Source: Scolanthus callimorphus (taxonomy: Eukaryota; Cnidaria; Anthozoa; Actiniaria; Edwardsiidae). Taken from it: a stretch of 64,000 bases of DNA. The position numbers and the translations under genes are program-made. The DNA is taken from contig CM066913.1 of assembly GCA_033964015.1 (NCBI GenBank), positions 30,765,577-30,829,576 on the forward strand, given 5' to 3'. Positions 21,248-36,200 of this stretch are shown here, piece after piece (positions within the stretch are counted from its first letter, which is position 1; each line of letters starts with the position of its first letter). The notes under the pieces are model-generated. The model did no database searches. It was not told where the DNA came from and saw nothing but the letters and a program-made list of their open reading frames with translations.

Positions 21248-24200
21248 GTACATATGCGACACTAGAGTCCTTAAGCAGCGACGACGGCAACGGGGACGAC
21301 GACGCACCACTGCACTTCGTGTACTTGTTCATACTTCACCATTACATCTTAAATTTTATAGCAGAAAATTGACATCCAACTGCAATTATGTCAAACAAAA
21401 TTATGCCAAAATCGTTAGCCGCGCTCACGTTCTCGTTAGAACGTACAACAAAGCAGGTTCACCTAGCAGTTTTTCCTAGTTCTGAAAAAAAAAACCGTCT
21501 GAAATGCATTTGATTTCATACATTTGCACGTGCGCAAAATGTAGTGTTCTCGCCAATTTGGTATTCAAGGTTTTACCAAAGTTTAAGAATTGTTTTCGTG
21601 GCTCGATTTCTAAAGCTGGGACCAGTCCAATTCAACATCTGATTCAACATTTGTTGAACGGTGGTGCCAAACCGGGAAAAGCCATGGGAAAAGCTGAATT
21701 TGCCATGGTAGAAGAATCTGAAGTGTTCGGATTTCCCGTGGCATCAGTGTGAATTCCACTTTCCATGCGTGTGCCTTGGGAGATTCACCTTTTCCCATGG
21801 ATGGGTTTCTGCAGAAATTCCCTGTAATTGTTGAAATACGGTGAACGTGTAGTGAACCACGGTTTCAAGGTCGTTCAACAAATGTTGCGGAATGTTGTTC
21901 ATGCCTCCTTAGTTGTTTCTTAAAGAGCCCATGTCAGCCACTCCTTTGTTATTATTTTCGTTCGGTATTAGAAGACGAATTACGTGTAGAAATCTCTAAA
22001 TCGACATCTAAAAACAAAGTTTCATATTTGTTTTGCGAATTTCAATCGAGAGCATTGCTCTATGTTCTCTAAATCAGCCGATGGAAATGGATGCTTTCTC
22101 CGACTTGGCATGTTGCTAGTTGTCAAAATAGAGGCTGACGCAGGCTCAATTCTGCTTTGAAGAATTCACGTTTGATTTTGTTGACTAGGAGACAGGGTGC
22201 TAGCCAGTATATCCGGGACCTCTCTCTCCGCACCACACCACACCAAAATAACCCTCAGCAGCAGTAACCCGCAGTTGAACGCAGCGGCGGAAGAGCGCGG
22301 TGGAAGCTCCAGCTGGGAGGAGGATAGGCGACGGAGCGCCAAAGACAAGATCAATGTCCCCGGTAATCGGAGCAGCATGGCGGAGGCGAGGGTGGGGTCC
22401 ATAGATGTGCCGGGACTTTATCAGAGCAGTAATAGGAAGGTGAGAATATGTGCTTGCTGGTGAGTCTTTTTTGGCATGTCATACATTTAAGCACGTAAGT
22501 AAACTAGCCTGATTTACTTATAGAGCGGTTTCCATATGACTGTAGTGAAACCAATCGCAAAGTAATTACACCAATTCTGAATAAAACCTATAGGAGTAAT
22601 TACAAAGTAACGACAGTCATGTGAAATCCGCTCTATTACTCTATTTAGAGCAGATTTCAGATGACTATCGAAAACTAAACGCAAATAGGGGGTGGGAGCC
22701 ATTAAAAAACAAACCAATCAGGAGGCGAAGAAAATCACACATGCGTGTAGTCATGACGTGAACAATAGTGCGTTTTGAATTTAAGTTCGCAAAGACTCCA
22801 TAGAGACTCCTCATGTGATGAAGAACAAACTATCAAACATTGCTGTATTTGGATCCGTATTTGAGATATTAGGCTTCAAACGTTGGTTTCTTCACCATTT
22901 TATGGGAGAATTAGTACTTTGATCAGCTTTTGGTAAAAGAAACCCCTCGTAACACTCCTCTCTCGGCGCTGTCCTTATTCCCTTTCTGTGCTTGTTTTTC
23001 AGCTCGTTCACGAGGAGCTTGCCTTACAGTGGGCTGTAGCTAGTGGACCTGTACGGGAGATGGCCATGAAACACGCGTGGTTCTTCTTTGAAGTCATGGT
23101 AAATATCTCACTAAAGAGTCTGTGTCAGCCACTCCATTGTTATTGTTTTCGTTCGATATTAGAAGACGATTTACGAGTAGAAATCTCTAAATCAACATCT
23201 AAAAAACAAAGTTTCAAATTTACTCTAACTTACTGAATTCAATCGAGAACATTGCTCTATATTCTCTAAATCAGCCGATGGAAATGGATGTTTTCTCCGA
23301 CTTGGTACGTTGCTAGGCCGTCAAAATAGCGGCTGACACATTCTCTTTAAACCTATCCCCTAAGGCAGTAAAATACCAGTCTGGGTAGCAAGCATTCCCT
23401 GGGATTCAAGGTAGAATTTACAAGGCAGATAAACCTTGCGAAGCGGAGAGGACTCGAGTTTCCCGATTTTATGGCAGGCGGACAGAGAAAGCGGAGAAGA
23501 CTCGACGACGGAGTTTTTAGCCGCCCGAAAAAGGTCCTTCGCTTGCTCACATTTTTCGCGTTGTCCAACACTTGCTCGTCTATTCCTAACTCTTTTCTCC
23601 AAGTTTCTTTGCCTTAAATCTCCATGGGAAAGCGTGCTACGAAGGCTAGTAAAATAGCGAATCATTACCAATTGCAGCCCATATCAGTATGGAAATCCCT
23701 TCTCACAAACCTCGCTAAACCGAAGCCTCTATTTGAGCCTTCGACGAGTTAAGCGATCATTGGAGATATGATGCTTGATTTGCGTCATGCATCATGAGCT
23801 CCGCTTTTAGACAGTGCTAAGATCTATAAATCAAGTACAAATTGCGGAGCTCCTTAAAGCGGAGCTCTGTCGGTTCTCAGCGACTAAATTACCATTTACC
23901 ATATTGCGAGTTGCTCTTTCAATGAAATGTAGTGGCGCTTTCGTCAGAGACCAAATTCCCATCAACCATCTCTCAAGGCCTTATCAAAATCTCTTTCAGG
24001 TCAAGAGTATGGCCCAACATCTAGACAATACAGACAAGTTTTTCTGGCCCCGTAAGACACGATTCCCTGAGCAGTTCCTAGGAGACTTGCGCGCCCTTGT
24101 CAATACCACCGTGCAAGAGATTGTCAACAAACAGAACGACTTTGCGGTGGTCCAAGACCTCAACTCCAGTCTTGGGTTCTTCCTTTACGATCTGCTGTCT

Positions 24201-27200
24201 TTTGTGGATCGTGGATTCGTGTTCGAGCTGATTAAGAGTTATTGCAAGGAGGTGAGAAATTGGGAATCCTTTCAACCGCAATTTCATCGCCAAATAATTG
24301 CAAGAGTCCCAGGATCGCTCTAAATTGAATTATTATAACAGATAAATGTTCTAAATACCCGTTTGCAGGATTTTTGATTTGCAAAATTTTTTTTAAATAC
24401 TCATAAAATCTTCTCCGTAAATTTGAGGTCAATATCGTAAAACAGGTCCGACCTAGAGCTCCGAGAGAGATTTTTCGTCAAAATTGAATCGCTAAAAACG
24501 TCCCTCCAAGGTTTTTCCGGACATTCACGGTTGGTTAGCTAGCTCCGCCCCATACTTGAAAGCCAGTTCTACTTAGCCAATCAAGTTCGAGGCACGTGCT
24601 GAGATGGCTAATGTGTAAATTTGCCAATGTTGTCTAAATTGACCATATATATACCTTAAACAATAAATTATAGTCGCCAAATAGTGAAGTTTGGTAGCCA
24701 TAATAGAATCTGGTCGCCAGCTTTTTCTCCCGAATTAATGCTATTGACAGCTGATTTTCAGAAGGTTTTCATTTAAAATCCTACAGCCTGGAAAGTCGCC
24801 ATTTGGCGACAAGGTTGAATTTTTGGTTGACCAAACCATTAATCTAGTCGCCATTGGCGACCGTATGGACGCAATGTCTTGCCCTGAAACATCCGTTTCC
24901 TTTGACGGAGTCAGGAAAGTGTTGACTGAATTCTGATAATCAAGCATCGAGTCGTGTTACTTGCCAATAACTGCATACATTCTGACGTAATGTTTGCTAG
25001 CACTTGAGTTCTAGGACGCTCGCCAACCTAAATCCATGTATCAGAGAAGCGTTTGTAATCTACCTCAACGACGGAATTTCCAACAGGCACGCGAAACGTG
25101 ATGACGGAGTCAGGAAAGTGTTGACTGAATTCTGATAATCAAGCATCGAGTCGTGTTACTTACCAATAACTGCATACATTCTGACGTAATGTTTGCTAGC
25201 ACTTGAGTTCTAGGACGCTCGCCGACCTAAAACCTTGTATCAGAGAAGCGTTTGTAATTTACCTCAACGACGGAATTTCCAACAGGCACGCGAAACGTGA
25301 TGACGGAGTCAGGAAAGTGTTGACTGAATTCTAATAATCAAGCATCGAGTCGTGTTACTTCCCAATAACTGCATACATTCTGACGTAATGTTTGCTAGCA
25401 CTTGAGTTCTAGGACGCTCGCCAACCTAAAACCATGTATCAGAGAAGCGTTTGTAATCTACCTCAACGACGGAATTTCCAACAGGCACGCGAAACGTGAT
25501 GACGGAGTCAGGAAGTTGTTGGACTGAATTCTAATAATCAAGCATCGAGTCGTGTTACTTGCCAATAACTGCATACATTCTGACGTAATGTTTGCTAGCA
25601 CTTGAGTTCTAGGACGCTCGCAAACCCAAATCCATGAATCAGAGAAGCGTTTGTAATCTACCTCAACGACGGAATTTCCAACAGGCACCCGAAACGTGAT
25701 TTTCTTGGCCATGTGTTATGGCGTTAACTGTGTGCCTGTAGTGAAATCATAAACCTGGGCTCGAACAAAGCAGAGTTGCGAGCAAATCAGAATCATTATT
25801 TTCACGAAACTCAAACCTTCTGTTGATTGCTAGTGAAACTGGTCGTCTGTTTTCTTTTAGATGCTGTACCAAGGTTCCTTACACTCAAGCCTTGCTCAAT
25901 TGCGATTAGAACTCCTGCGCATCGTATGCAGCCACGAGCATTACGTCACCCTTAACCTGCCGTATCCGACCTCCTTGTACCCATCTCAGCCCTCTTCGCC
26001 TACTACCTCTATGTCATCCCTCGCTAGTGAGACCTCTACGGATACTATCACGCCCGGTAGTAGCATGGCTGAGTTGTCTATCGCCTTCAGGCAGCAGCAC
26101 TTCCTTGTTGGACTGCTGTTGTCGGAGCTGTCAATGGCTTTGGAGGGAAAGTAAGTCCATGATGCAGTTTGTTATAGATGCGGTAAAGGAAGTGTAACAT
26201 TACCGATCGAGAGCCTTTGCGGACTCTTAGCCAATCAGAGCACCCGAAAAACACTGGATCAATTTAAAAAACAAAAGAAAACAGGGCGCAAAGGCTCCCG
26301 GTTGGTGATGGGCCTTTAAGAGTGGATTTCGAAAAAAAATTTTTTAGGACACAAGCGCAAGGCAAGTGTAAATCACGGTGACGCAAGCGCAAGCCTAAAA
26401 TCAACAGTAATTAGCTTACTTGCGCGTGCGCTTGCTTGATTTACACTAGACGCAAGCGTAAGCGAAATCAAACGTAACGACTTGATTTCCTTGCGCTTGC
26501 GTCTGCGCTAGCGTTCTAGTGTAAACCACATAAGGAAAATATATGTGTTTGATATCCTTGTGCTTGCGTTCGTGTCTAAACCAGCCTTTGACGAAACAGT
26601 CTGTCACCAATACCTTATCCGCGAAGTGACGAGCTTTGGGTACAAAATGACTCCGTTACAATCACACATTCCATGAGGCTATACTAGGACACGTAGAGAT
26701 CGTTGTGTTACACCGATCTTTGCAAACAGCACTTTTTCGGTTCATTCTACAAGAAGTGTGCCCTCCAGTCTAGTCAAGATAGCATAGCATCTTGAATGGA
26801 CCTCAAACTCATTAATAAACTCAAACTCATTAATAATTCATGAAGCTTAAACATAGAAAATCATAAGCTTGAAGGAGGTTTGGACACGTCTTAATTTGCA
26901 TAGATTTGCAGAGACTTTATTCCTTCTTTTTCTCGGCAAATGATTCGTTTGAGAAGCTATATCAAAAACTCAGCAGTGTTTTTCATCAGGATTTCCAGAC
27001 ATTTCGAAGCTTTTTTCAACCCACTTCTCGGTGTTTGGAAATCTTGATGAAACACGCTGTCTCGTGTTTGATATATTGCTTGAGACTGGTTATTCTAGAG
27101 ATTCCAGCAATGCTTGGTCAAAAATATTGTTACTAAAAAGTTTGATACCTATTGCCTTTACTTTGGCTTGACTTTGAAAGGCTCCCATGAAAGAAAGAAA

Positions 27201-30200
27201 AAACAGTGGTAGTCCGCCAAAACATTCTCTTGCAGAATTTTCACGGAAAAATCTCGTTGCTGAAAAGTACGAAATCTTTTGATTTGGTTTTGGTGTTTTA
27301 ACCCGAGAAACTAAATTTCAAAGTTTTATAAAATAATACAGGGATATATATAGGATTGCCATTTGCAAATATTTTTTCCGGCTAAATGCAACATTTCTGT
27401 GATTTTTGAATTTTATTTTCTATGGTTCCCATGAAAATTGTTTTGCGGAACGATCACAGCTTATCACTTGTACCTTTCAAAAACACGAAACCAAATCAAA
27501 AGGTTTCGTACTTTTCAGTAGTAAGATTTTTGACCGCTTCCTTTTCAAATTGCTCGAAGTTATTATCCCGTTATTTCAGTGATAACGCACTTCAAAGTCA
27601 AGCCATCGACTCCATCCGGGACTTACTGGCCTGTCACGACTCAGACACCCGGTATGACGACCTTATCTGCCGATGTCGCGTCGCGGCACTCTACCTACCC
27701 CTCCTGGGGATTGTAATAGACGCGCGTGCGCAGTTACATGGCTACAGGGCCAAGGAAGCTGATGGACTGAACGCTGACGTTGCCATGGCGATAGCCACGT
27801 CAAGCATTGCGTACGATACACGGCCTGAGCTAAATTCCCAGGTGAGTTTTTTAATGTTCTTTTATATTTATACAATCCTGACTCGTCTTACGACATTCCA
27901 ATTCGGTTTCAAGTCCATAGTTGTTAATGTGCGTTTTATTTCTGCAAACTTATTGTGCCGGCCAACCAAGCGTTTCGTGTAGACCGTATGTCTCAACTCT
28001 AATCATCCCACATGTTTCTAGCTCATTGTTATTTTGAACTGCAAAAAAACCTGACAAACAAATACGTGGATCAATAAACATTGCTTACAGACAAATAGCG
28101 ACAAATGGAGAACATAAATAAAACAAAAAACGCAAAGAAACTTACCACATGGGGACGCTAGGGAACAAAACATGGCCGACAGATATTAAAACACGCTACC
28201 TGACAAAGCACAACGGGAGACAATGACGTCACGAGACAACGCGCGGGACAGGACAGCAAGCACGCGCGGGACGGATCAGCAAACATGGATATTCAATAAA
28301 AACAACGCGCGGGACAGGACAGCAAGCGCGCGGGACGGATCAGCAAGCCCTGAATATTCAATAAAAACAAACTGGTTGAGGATTGGCCTCAACATCAGAT
28401 AATCTGTATGAAAATTTTGGAAAGGAAAAAGATGGGAATTATGAATATTAGTCACGATTCTAGACTTGCCTTTCCCATACGAATCTTAATTGTTTATCTC
28501 ATTTTGCCAGATTACCAATGATACAAGTGAGCATGAACTCGTATATGTCTGGTTTATCTTTGCGATATATAGAGTCCTAAAGTGTGACGTCACAAATGAA
28601 AAAATATCGAATTTCAGATTATAGTCCACGAATAATGAAAGACCAACTCCAAAGAGCGTTGCATGCAAAAAATGAGGTGAATAGGTTGAAACGCGACCGA
28701 GATATGGCCCGCTGAATACATACTTTTCTTTAACAAATCACTGTATTTTAGCCACAGTTCAAAACTTTATTAACTGATCTAAAAATACGAAAGGTGGGAT
28801 CGAAAAGGTAGTAGGATACCCAGGGAGTGAGGTTTTGACCGTTCCTCTAATAAGATCCTTTGTGCTTTTTTCCTCAGCGCTCGAAGTACCAGCAGCTGAC
28901 GCCAGAAACGACACGTAACCTTCTGATCTGTTTCTTGTGGGTTCTCAAGAACATGGACCCTATCGTCTTGGTACAGTGGTGGACCGACCAGGACTCGTCC
29001 AGGTTCGTTATCCATTTCCTTCCTGGAAAGTCCTTGAAAGTCCTGGAATGTTAAGGAACATCCTGGAAAACTACTGGAAAAATGTTTAAACTCAAATGTT
29101 GTTGAAAAGTCAGTTTTGCGAATCTTATTTTGGGCTCCAAATTATGACATTAGTACTGTTATCATACTGCAACATGAGTGTTTTTTTTTTTTTTTTGGGG
29201 GGGGGGGCATTTCTAACCCACAAAAACTAAGTAAAGACCTCCTGTAAAATCCTGGATTTTGGTCATTCAGAAAGCGTACGAACTCTGTTATTACTATAAC
29301 TGGAATTACGCGCTTGTGTGGCAAGGCGTCTTTTTGCGCGTAATCTATAAATTCATTCCCAATTGGTGCCATTTATAACTATTTTCGAAGAAAATTACCG
29401 AATTCTGAGAGAGTAAGCAATCGCACAGCTTGCAGATGTCATTATGTTATTATTGTTTCCGCCCAAAATCGTGTACGCTAGCTTGTAGTGAACATTCTGT
29501 TTTGATATATTTTCAGCGTATATATCAGCTCGTGAATGTACAACGTGTTCGGTGTGTCTCTTCGAATTTAAAGCACGCGTGCTTTATTGCGCCTATAAAG
29601 ACATAGAAAGTTGTGCTCTAATGCTTAAATGAGACACACAGATATATAGAGGTCCTTTTTTATACTGACGCCGAAACCCTTCACGATTCGCGATCTTCTA
29701 AATACCTCAAGCACAATTCAATCTTCTTTTCGGGTCAACTATTTTGGATCTTCTAAGACTGTTGACCATATTGACCCTTTGTAAACGTTCGATGCCTTTA
29801 AGAACGGTCGTTGCTATTTCTGTGAACGGTCGATGCCTTTTCAGAAAGGTCGTTGCCATTTCTGATCCCGTTGGACATTAGTAATTATCATTCATATAGC
29901 TTCGTTCTATAGATGCTAATGAAACATGGTACACATCTAGTTAAAAAACACCTCCAACCCAGAGAATTCACTCGTAGCGCACTGGTTAGGGTTTGGGTTA
30001 GTAATCGGGTTACAGGTTAGGGTTCTAAACAGGGTAGAATTTATCTAAGATTTTTTTCCTTTTACCTTTACTGAGGCAACGAAACAAGCTAAAGTGCCGT
30101 CCAAATGGCAACGACCGTTTACGAAAGCTGGAACCTTCAAATCTGATTTTCTTTCCTCAGACTCGGCCTACTACTGGACGTCTTGCACTTGTGTGTGACA

Positions 30201-33200
30201 CAGTTTGAATACTCGGGTCGAAAAGAGACGCGGGTCAAGACTTCTTCCACCGCGCCTCGTAAGAAGATAGGAGACAACAAGGCGGCGCTGGAGGAGATGC
30301 TGAAGGGTGAAGGAAGCGCCGTGCGACAGATGATGGAGAGACATCGAGGGGCGTTACAAGGTACTCACAAGACCTAACTAGCATTTCTCCTTACTCAAAA
30401 CAATACACTTCTCATACACTTAAATGGGAGAATTTGGTACTGCATCTGGAAAGGGGGGTTACAAGGTACTCCCAAGACCTAAATAGCGCTTGTCCTTACT
30501 CAAAACAATACACTTCCCGTACACTTGATGAGAGAATTAATTCCCCGTCACTTATTAGATGATGCATAAAATTTTCCTTTCTTGTTTTCTTGACACTGTC
30601 TATTCAATCAGCACGCAAGATAGAGTCATAGCATGGGATTCTATAGGATTATTCAAAGCTTCAGGAGGCTAGATTCCGCTAAGAAAATAGCACGAAAAAA
30701 GCGATATCGCACGAGTCGCTCAGCGACGAGGGCGATATCGCCTTTTTGAGTGCTATTTTCGGCGGAATCTACCGACTGAACGCTTTGAATATACTTGAAT
30801 CCTATGATATCTCGTCCTCAATTTACAGAAAAAAGAGATATCATAGGATTCTAGTCTAATCGGATTGCAACAATGAGTTTTTGAAATCTTGTTAGGATGA
30901 ACAGTTTTCAAAGTTTGAAGTTACATCAAAATTTGTACAAACATCGGCAGTCTTGCTGATAAAACTTACCTACATTGCCCATTAGGCTAATATTAAGTGA
31001 TCTGTACATCACTGGTCTGGGTATTAGAGTCTTCAAACTTCACTCATTCACTGGCACTCTGTATGGTTTGAATTAGAATCCAGAGCTAAATCTCACATAT
31101 CAGATATTACACACAGATATTACTATCTAACTGGAGACAATAAGACAATAAGAAGCCGCGAAGGTCGCAACGTCGAGGCAATGTTCACTTTTCACACGAA
31201 TCACGCGTGACATGCGGGGCACACAAGAGTATGCGTTTATGGAGTACAGCCACAAAAGAACACATCTGTCGAGGCCTATAAGACGTAAGGCTGATATGAG
31301 TGAAATAAAACTGAAAGATCGAGCTATAACCAAGTACGCAACGGTTAGGCAATAGGAGCGTGATGTGTTCTTACAGTTTCTATGCAAAATTGTTCAATCG
31401 ATATTTTTAAACTACGACTCATCGCTGATTAATAACATTTTATCAGCAGGCTAATCGCGATGCATATAGCAGGCTGCTTGTATGTGTACCTATGTTGAAT
31501 TTAGTCACGAGTTCTACAGCCATTAAAGTTGAACAAAATCGATTCTTAAGTTTGCTTGAAACGTGCTGTACCAAACAGCCAATGATTCACTTCCTTTCAA
31601 AATTATCCCCAAAGCGAAGGAGTTACAGCTTCCAATTTTCTTCACATTAGAGAGTAATAGTAACCAAAACGTTGCTTCGAATGTCAGCTCTGATCTCTTT
31701 TCATAAGAGGTTGTACAAATGATCCGATCCAGGTATTCTAGACGCGCTGTATTTTAAGTAACAAGCAATTATGGGCAGACAAAAATGTCTGATATTTGTT
31801 CAGCTTTTACAAAATACGTTTACTTTGAAAACATAGAGCTATGATCATCGTAAATTAATGATATATTCTACAAAACGTCGATTTTAACTCTGTTTTGTTT
31901 AATTGTGCGATATTTCAGCTAAAACTGAAGTGATCAGAGGTTAGCAGCTTGTCAGCGAGCCGTACTCTAAAAACAGCGCGTGTTCAGTTTTGTTCATAAT
32001 TTCGCCAAAGCAAAAGAGTTGAGACTTCTAATTTCCCCTAGTTGGAGGGTAATGGCAACCAAAGTGTTACTGTGAATTTCAAGTCTAAACTCTATTCTTA
32101 AATCCGAATTTCAGCAAGTCGACGCTGTTCTTGTCGCTAAATATAACTGCTGTGATTGCGTGTTCGTAATTTCAATTACTGGTATGTGATAGCCCAACCC
32201 TTATACTTGCTCGCTATGCCGTTTTCTATCCTTCAGAATACAAGCGATGTTAGGTTTCAGACTTTTTGGGATCAAAGCGACATCGGTTGCCAAGTTAAAG
32301 TGCATATCACCCCTGAAAAGAGCGAAATGTGACGAATTCTACGCGTCTCAAGCTTTTAATTGATGTATGATACGTGCGATTTGGATAAAACTCCAGCTCA
32401 GTACGTGCAGTCAAAGTAGCCGATTTTTGCCCTTTTGGTCACCCTTTGACAGACAGGCCGATAATGGGATTACCGGGTCGAGCTTACTTGTGACGTGTCC
32501 GGAGGTATTGTATTCAGTCACTCAAATGTAGATTCATCGAGAAGTGAACTACTGTATATAATTTTCCAAGGATGCACAAGAAAAACTCATTTTGATACGC
32601 TTCTCAACATCTATACACGGTATTTTGAATGTTTGAGATGTTTTTCGCCACTATGGTTTTAACAATACTCTCGCCACGTCATTCGACCCAGGCCCTTTTA
32701 AGCGCGGCCTTCTTCATCGATGGAAATAATTCAAAAATCTGTAAAATATTCATTTTTCAATGAAATTAAAAACAGTTTTCGGGAAGTTAACTCCAATGTC
32801 CTATACTAGTTGTCCCATTTCGCTCTTTTCAGGGGTGATATGCACTTTAAACTGCCCAATGGCAACGGACAGTCGTTATGCAAATCTGCAACCATTCCGT
32901 AGACTGAAGGGTATTTCAAAACAATAGTCAGCTAATTAAGGGAGAAAACAAAGCGCATTATGGCTGATTTTGAAATGGAGAATCAAAATATACTAATATG
33001 GAAGAATATTCATGAAAAGTACTACTAACTAAGGTCACTAATAAGATTTACTGCGATTTTCATAATTCTGCGAACTCTCCCTATCGATTTACAACCGTAA
33101 AACCGCCTTCTGGCTTCCGTCAATCAAAGCCCCGAGTCTTTTTGTCGTTACTCTTTGTGCTTTTTTGATTGATACGGCGTAACGCTTTTTTGTCTACTGG

Positions 33201-36200
33201 CAAATTATTCCATTTATCTATGCTAGTAAGTACAAATGTTCTACGTTCTTACGTTTTCTAATATAACGCGGCGTTAAAAATTAAGCGCAGAAAATATAGT
33301 ATTTTTACACTGTTATGAGTTATTTAGCTCCATGGCTTGAAGTTTGTACAGTGGAAATAAGAATCAGTTAGATATCTTCTTCACACACTGGGGCTTTTAC
33401 CTCCTGTGTTCCTTCTCTTTGTCATCAGCCGATCACAGGCCTTCCGGATGTCCCTTATTCTTCCTATCAAAATTAGCGGATCTAGTGCGGAGTTTATGTA
33501 GAACAGAAGATCCCCATGAATTCTTACAGCTGGATCAAATTTGCTTTGCGATATTGAACTAACAGCTACCAACAGCACTGCAATCGTGTAAACTGTAATT
33601 AAAACTGATACGACGATGACCAAAGTGAGAAGGACTTTCCTGTATGCGACCAAGTTTACTTGATGATTCCCGCCTTCATTTGCCGCGATGCGAGTTCTTA
33701 TGGCCTTGAAACACTTGTAGTAGCATACAATGACGATCATGAAGCAGATGACTGACATAGCAAACCCAGCGACTGAAACTGTAAAGGGTGTTAGTATAAT
33801 ACGGACCAACCAGGCGCTAGAGAGAACCCATATCGCGACAATTACCAGCAGAGTCCGAAACTTAGTTACCGCTAAATGGTATTCAGAATGAAGAGATATT
33901 GCAAGATATCTGTCGATGCTTATTGCCGTGGAGCTTGAAACTGAAGCCGAAAGAAAAACCACAAATAGTGAATTCAGTTTGTCCAGCGAACAAGCGGCTT
34001 CTGCATTTCCGTTGTAAATTAGAAAAAGAAAAGCGATTGTGATCGGTTGAGACGTGAGAGCCATTCCCAGATCCGAGACGCACAAACTGGAAACCAGGAA
34101 ATATGACGGAGTGCGTAATGTCTCGGAGGTCATGATAGCTAAAACAACCAGTGTGTTCAGAGAAATATTCACAATAGCACTGAGACAACTGATGGCGATG
34201 TAGGAAACTAGAGAACCGAATCCCTCTCGACTATAGTGGAAGCAGAATTGGTTAGAGGAATTAGATGCGTTGTTGTTTCCATTGCGATGGTAAAGAAAAG
34301 CGACCTCACTTTGTCGTTTTTATGAATAATGTCTCTGAATTTAGCTCACCTGCGAAAGTCAATGACTAAAGCAATAAAATGAGGATCAGATTGAAGTAGC
34401 TTTAGATGAAAATCGATTTATTTGCCGTAGACAAGAGAAATATCTAGCGGGCACAAGCAATGAGAAATAAATTAATCTTTGATTAACAGGATTAAGGAAG
34501 CCGACTCACCTTGCCAATGGTGCATTGCTTTGTTTTCGCTTCCATTGATTCGGTGTATCAGAAACTCTGACTTAATAGCGCTGCGCGCAGATGACGTCGC
34601 ACTCATCAAAAACTCAGACAAACAAATATACTTGTCTCCAATTTTCTCAGTTTTCTCTCTAAAGAACGATACAAAATGAATTGGTAACTGGTAGCTCCAC
34701 TCATTATAGCGGAGCTTGTATGTAGTCCTACCCTGGCTCGTATTTCGCGTGCGATCCTTCTAAATGAGATTTCAGGGAGGATTGTTTGGATTGTTTGGGA
34801 TTGTTTGTCTGAGTCTCGTGATCTAGAATCTGTGCGCAGCGCTACTCAATGGCTGTAAAATTCTACTAATCTTTTTCGTATATCTATTGTGAAATGTGCT
34901 AGACTGAGAAAGAAGTATGGAGTATGGCTCCTGAATTTTGTAGTAATCAAAATTGGCGGCTAAGCAATGCATTAGACAACCAAGTATGTTTTGACTTTGC
35001 TTTGGATTATATACCTATTTGGGGTTTTGTTTACTGCGGTGTTCATAATTGTGCGAACTATGCACCGACTAATTAATGGTGTTTTTAAAGCGTTCCCTGA
35101 ATCAAAAATCTAAGCAACCCCGGTAGCTTTTGCAAAACCTCTGAGTTATGTTTTTGCTAAGTTATAGAGTCCTAAAGTGTGACGTCACAAATTAAAAAAA
35201 ATCGATTTAGCAATATTTGTTCCTTGATTTCGAAAGGGTATTATATCGATTGAAAGCTACTCACCAAAAATGAGGTGAATCGGTTGAAACGCGACCAAGA
35301 TATGGCCCGCTGAATACATAATTTTCTTTAACAAATCACTGTATTTTGATTCAGTTCATAAAGTTATGAACTGAGTCCAAAATACAGTGATTTGTTAAAG
35401 AAAATTATGTATTCAGCGGGCCATAGCTTTGTGAACCTGAACATTTAAGTTGTTCTCTAGACTACACAGCCACAGCAGCTCAACTTTGCTAATTCTGAAC
35501 TATGATTGAGCTGACTGACTTCGGCTGAGCGTCTCCTTAGAGTTTTGGTGATCTAGTAAATGTCACGATCAGTTTATTGTGAATGTTTATAATTTCTATT
35601 GTAAAACAATAGTCTGACTGAGGTTTGATGAAATGTTTCAAGAATGACCAACAAATTCTAAAAAAGATCGAGATAATTGGTACCTCATGTGTCGAATGTG
35701 TAAAACGAAGCTTGTCTCTAAAATTTTGGCTTGATATTTCTTCCTAGTACTGTGCTATACTCTATAAACACGGACAATGGATTTCACCAAGTGCCGCAGA
35801 GCTCATGAATAACAAAGGATTCAAAGATGGCTGCCAATGGCAAAACAATGGTTCACATTAAAATTGCTCTAGCTTTCGCTACGAATAAAATTTAGCGTGC
35901 CTCCATGTCTTATCTTCAATAAAATACTGAAAACTATTGACATGCAAAGTCTGGTGTCTTTAGCCAAAAGTGCGCAATTTTTACGCTAATCCGCCCGACT
36001 ATTTTAGAGTTTCGCTGATGTGCTGCAGGTGCGCCAACCCGTCGTGGGTACCCTTTGCGCAAATATTCCCTACACGGTGCATTTAAATAATCCCCATAAA
36101 CTATAAGAGCTTAATAAATGAACTTTAAATCTGCTCTGACACTGATAGGAAAACTATTAAGTGGCTCGGTTTAAATAGGTTAAATTTTTGACGAGTTGCG

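Noticed and set aside
22166..22402. - strand 78-codon frame
   Set aside because: It is antisense to DOCK exon 2.
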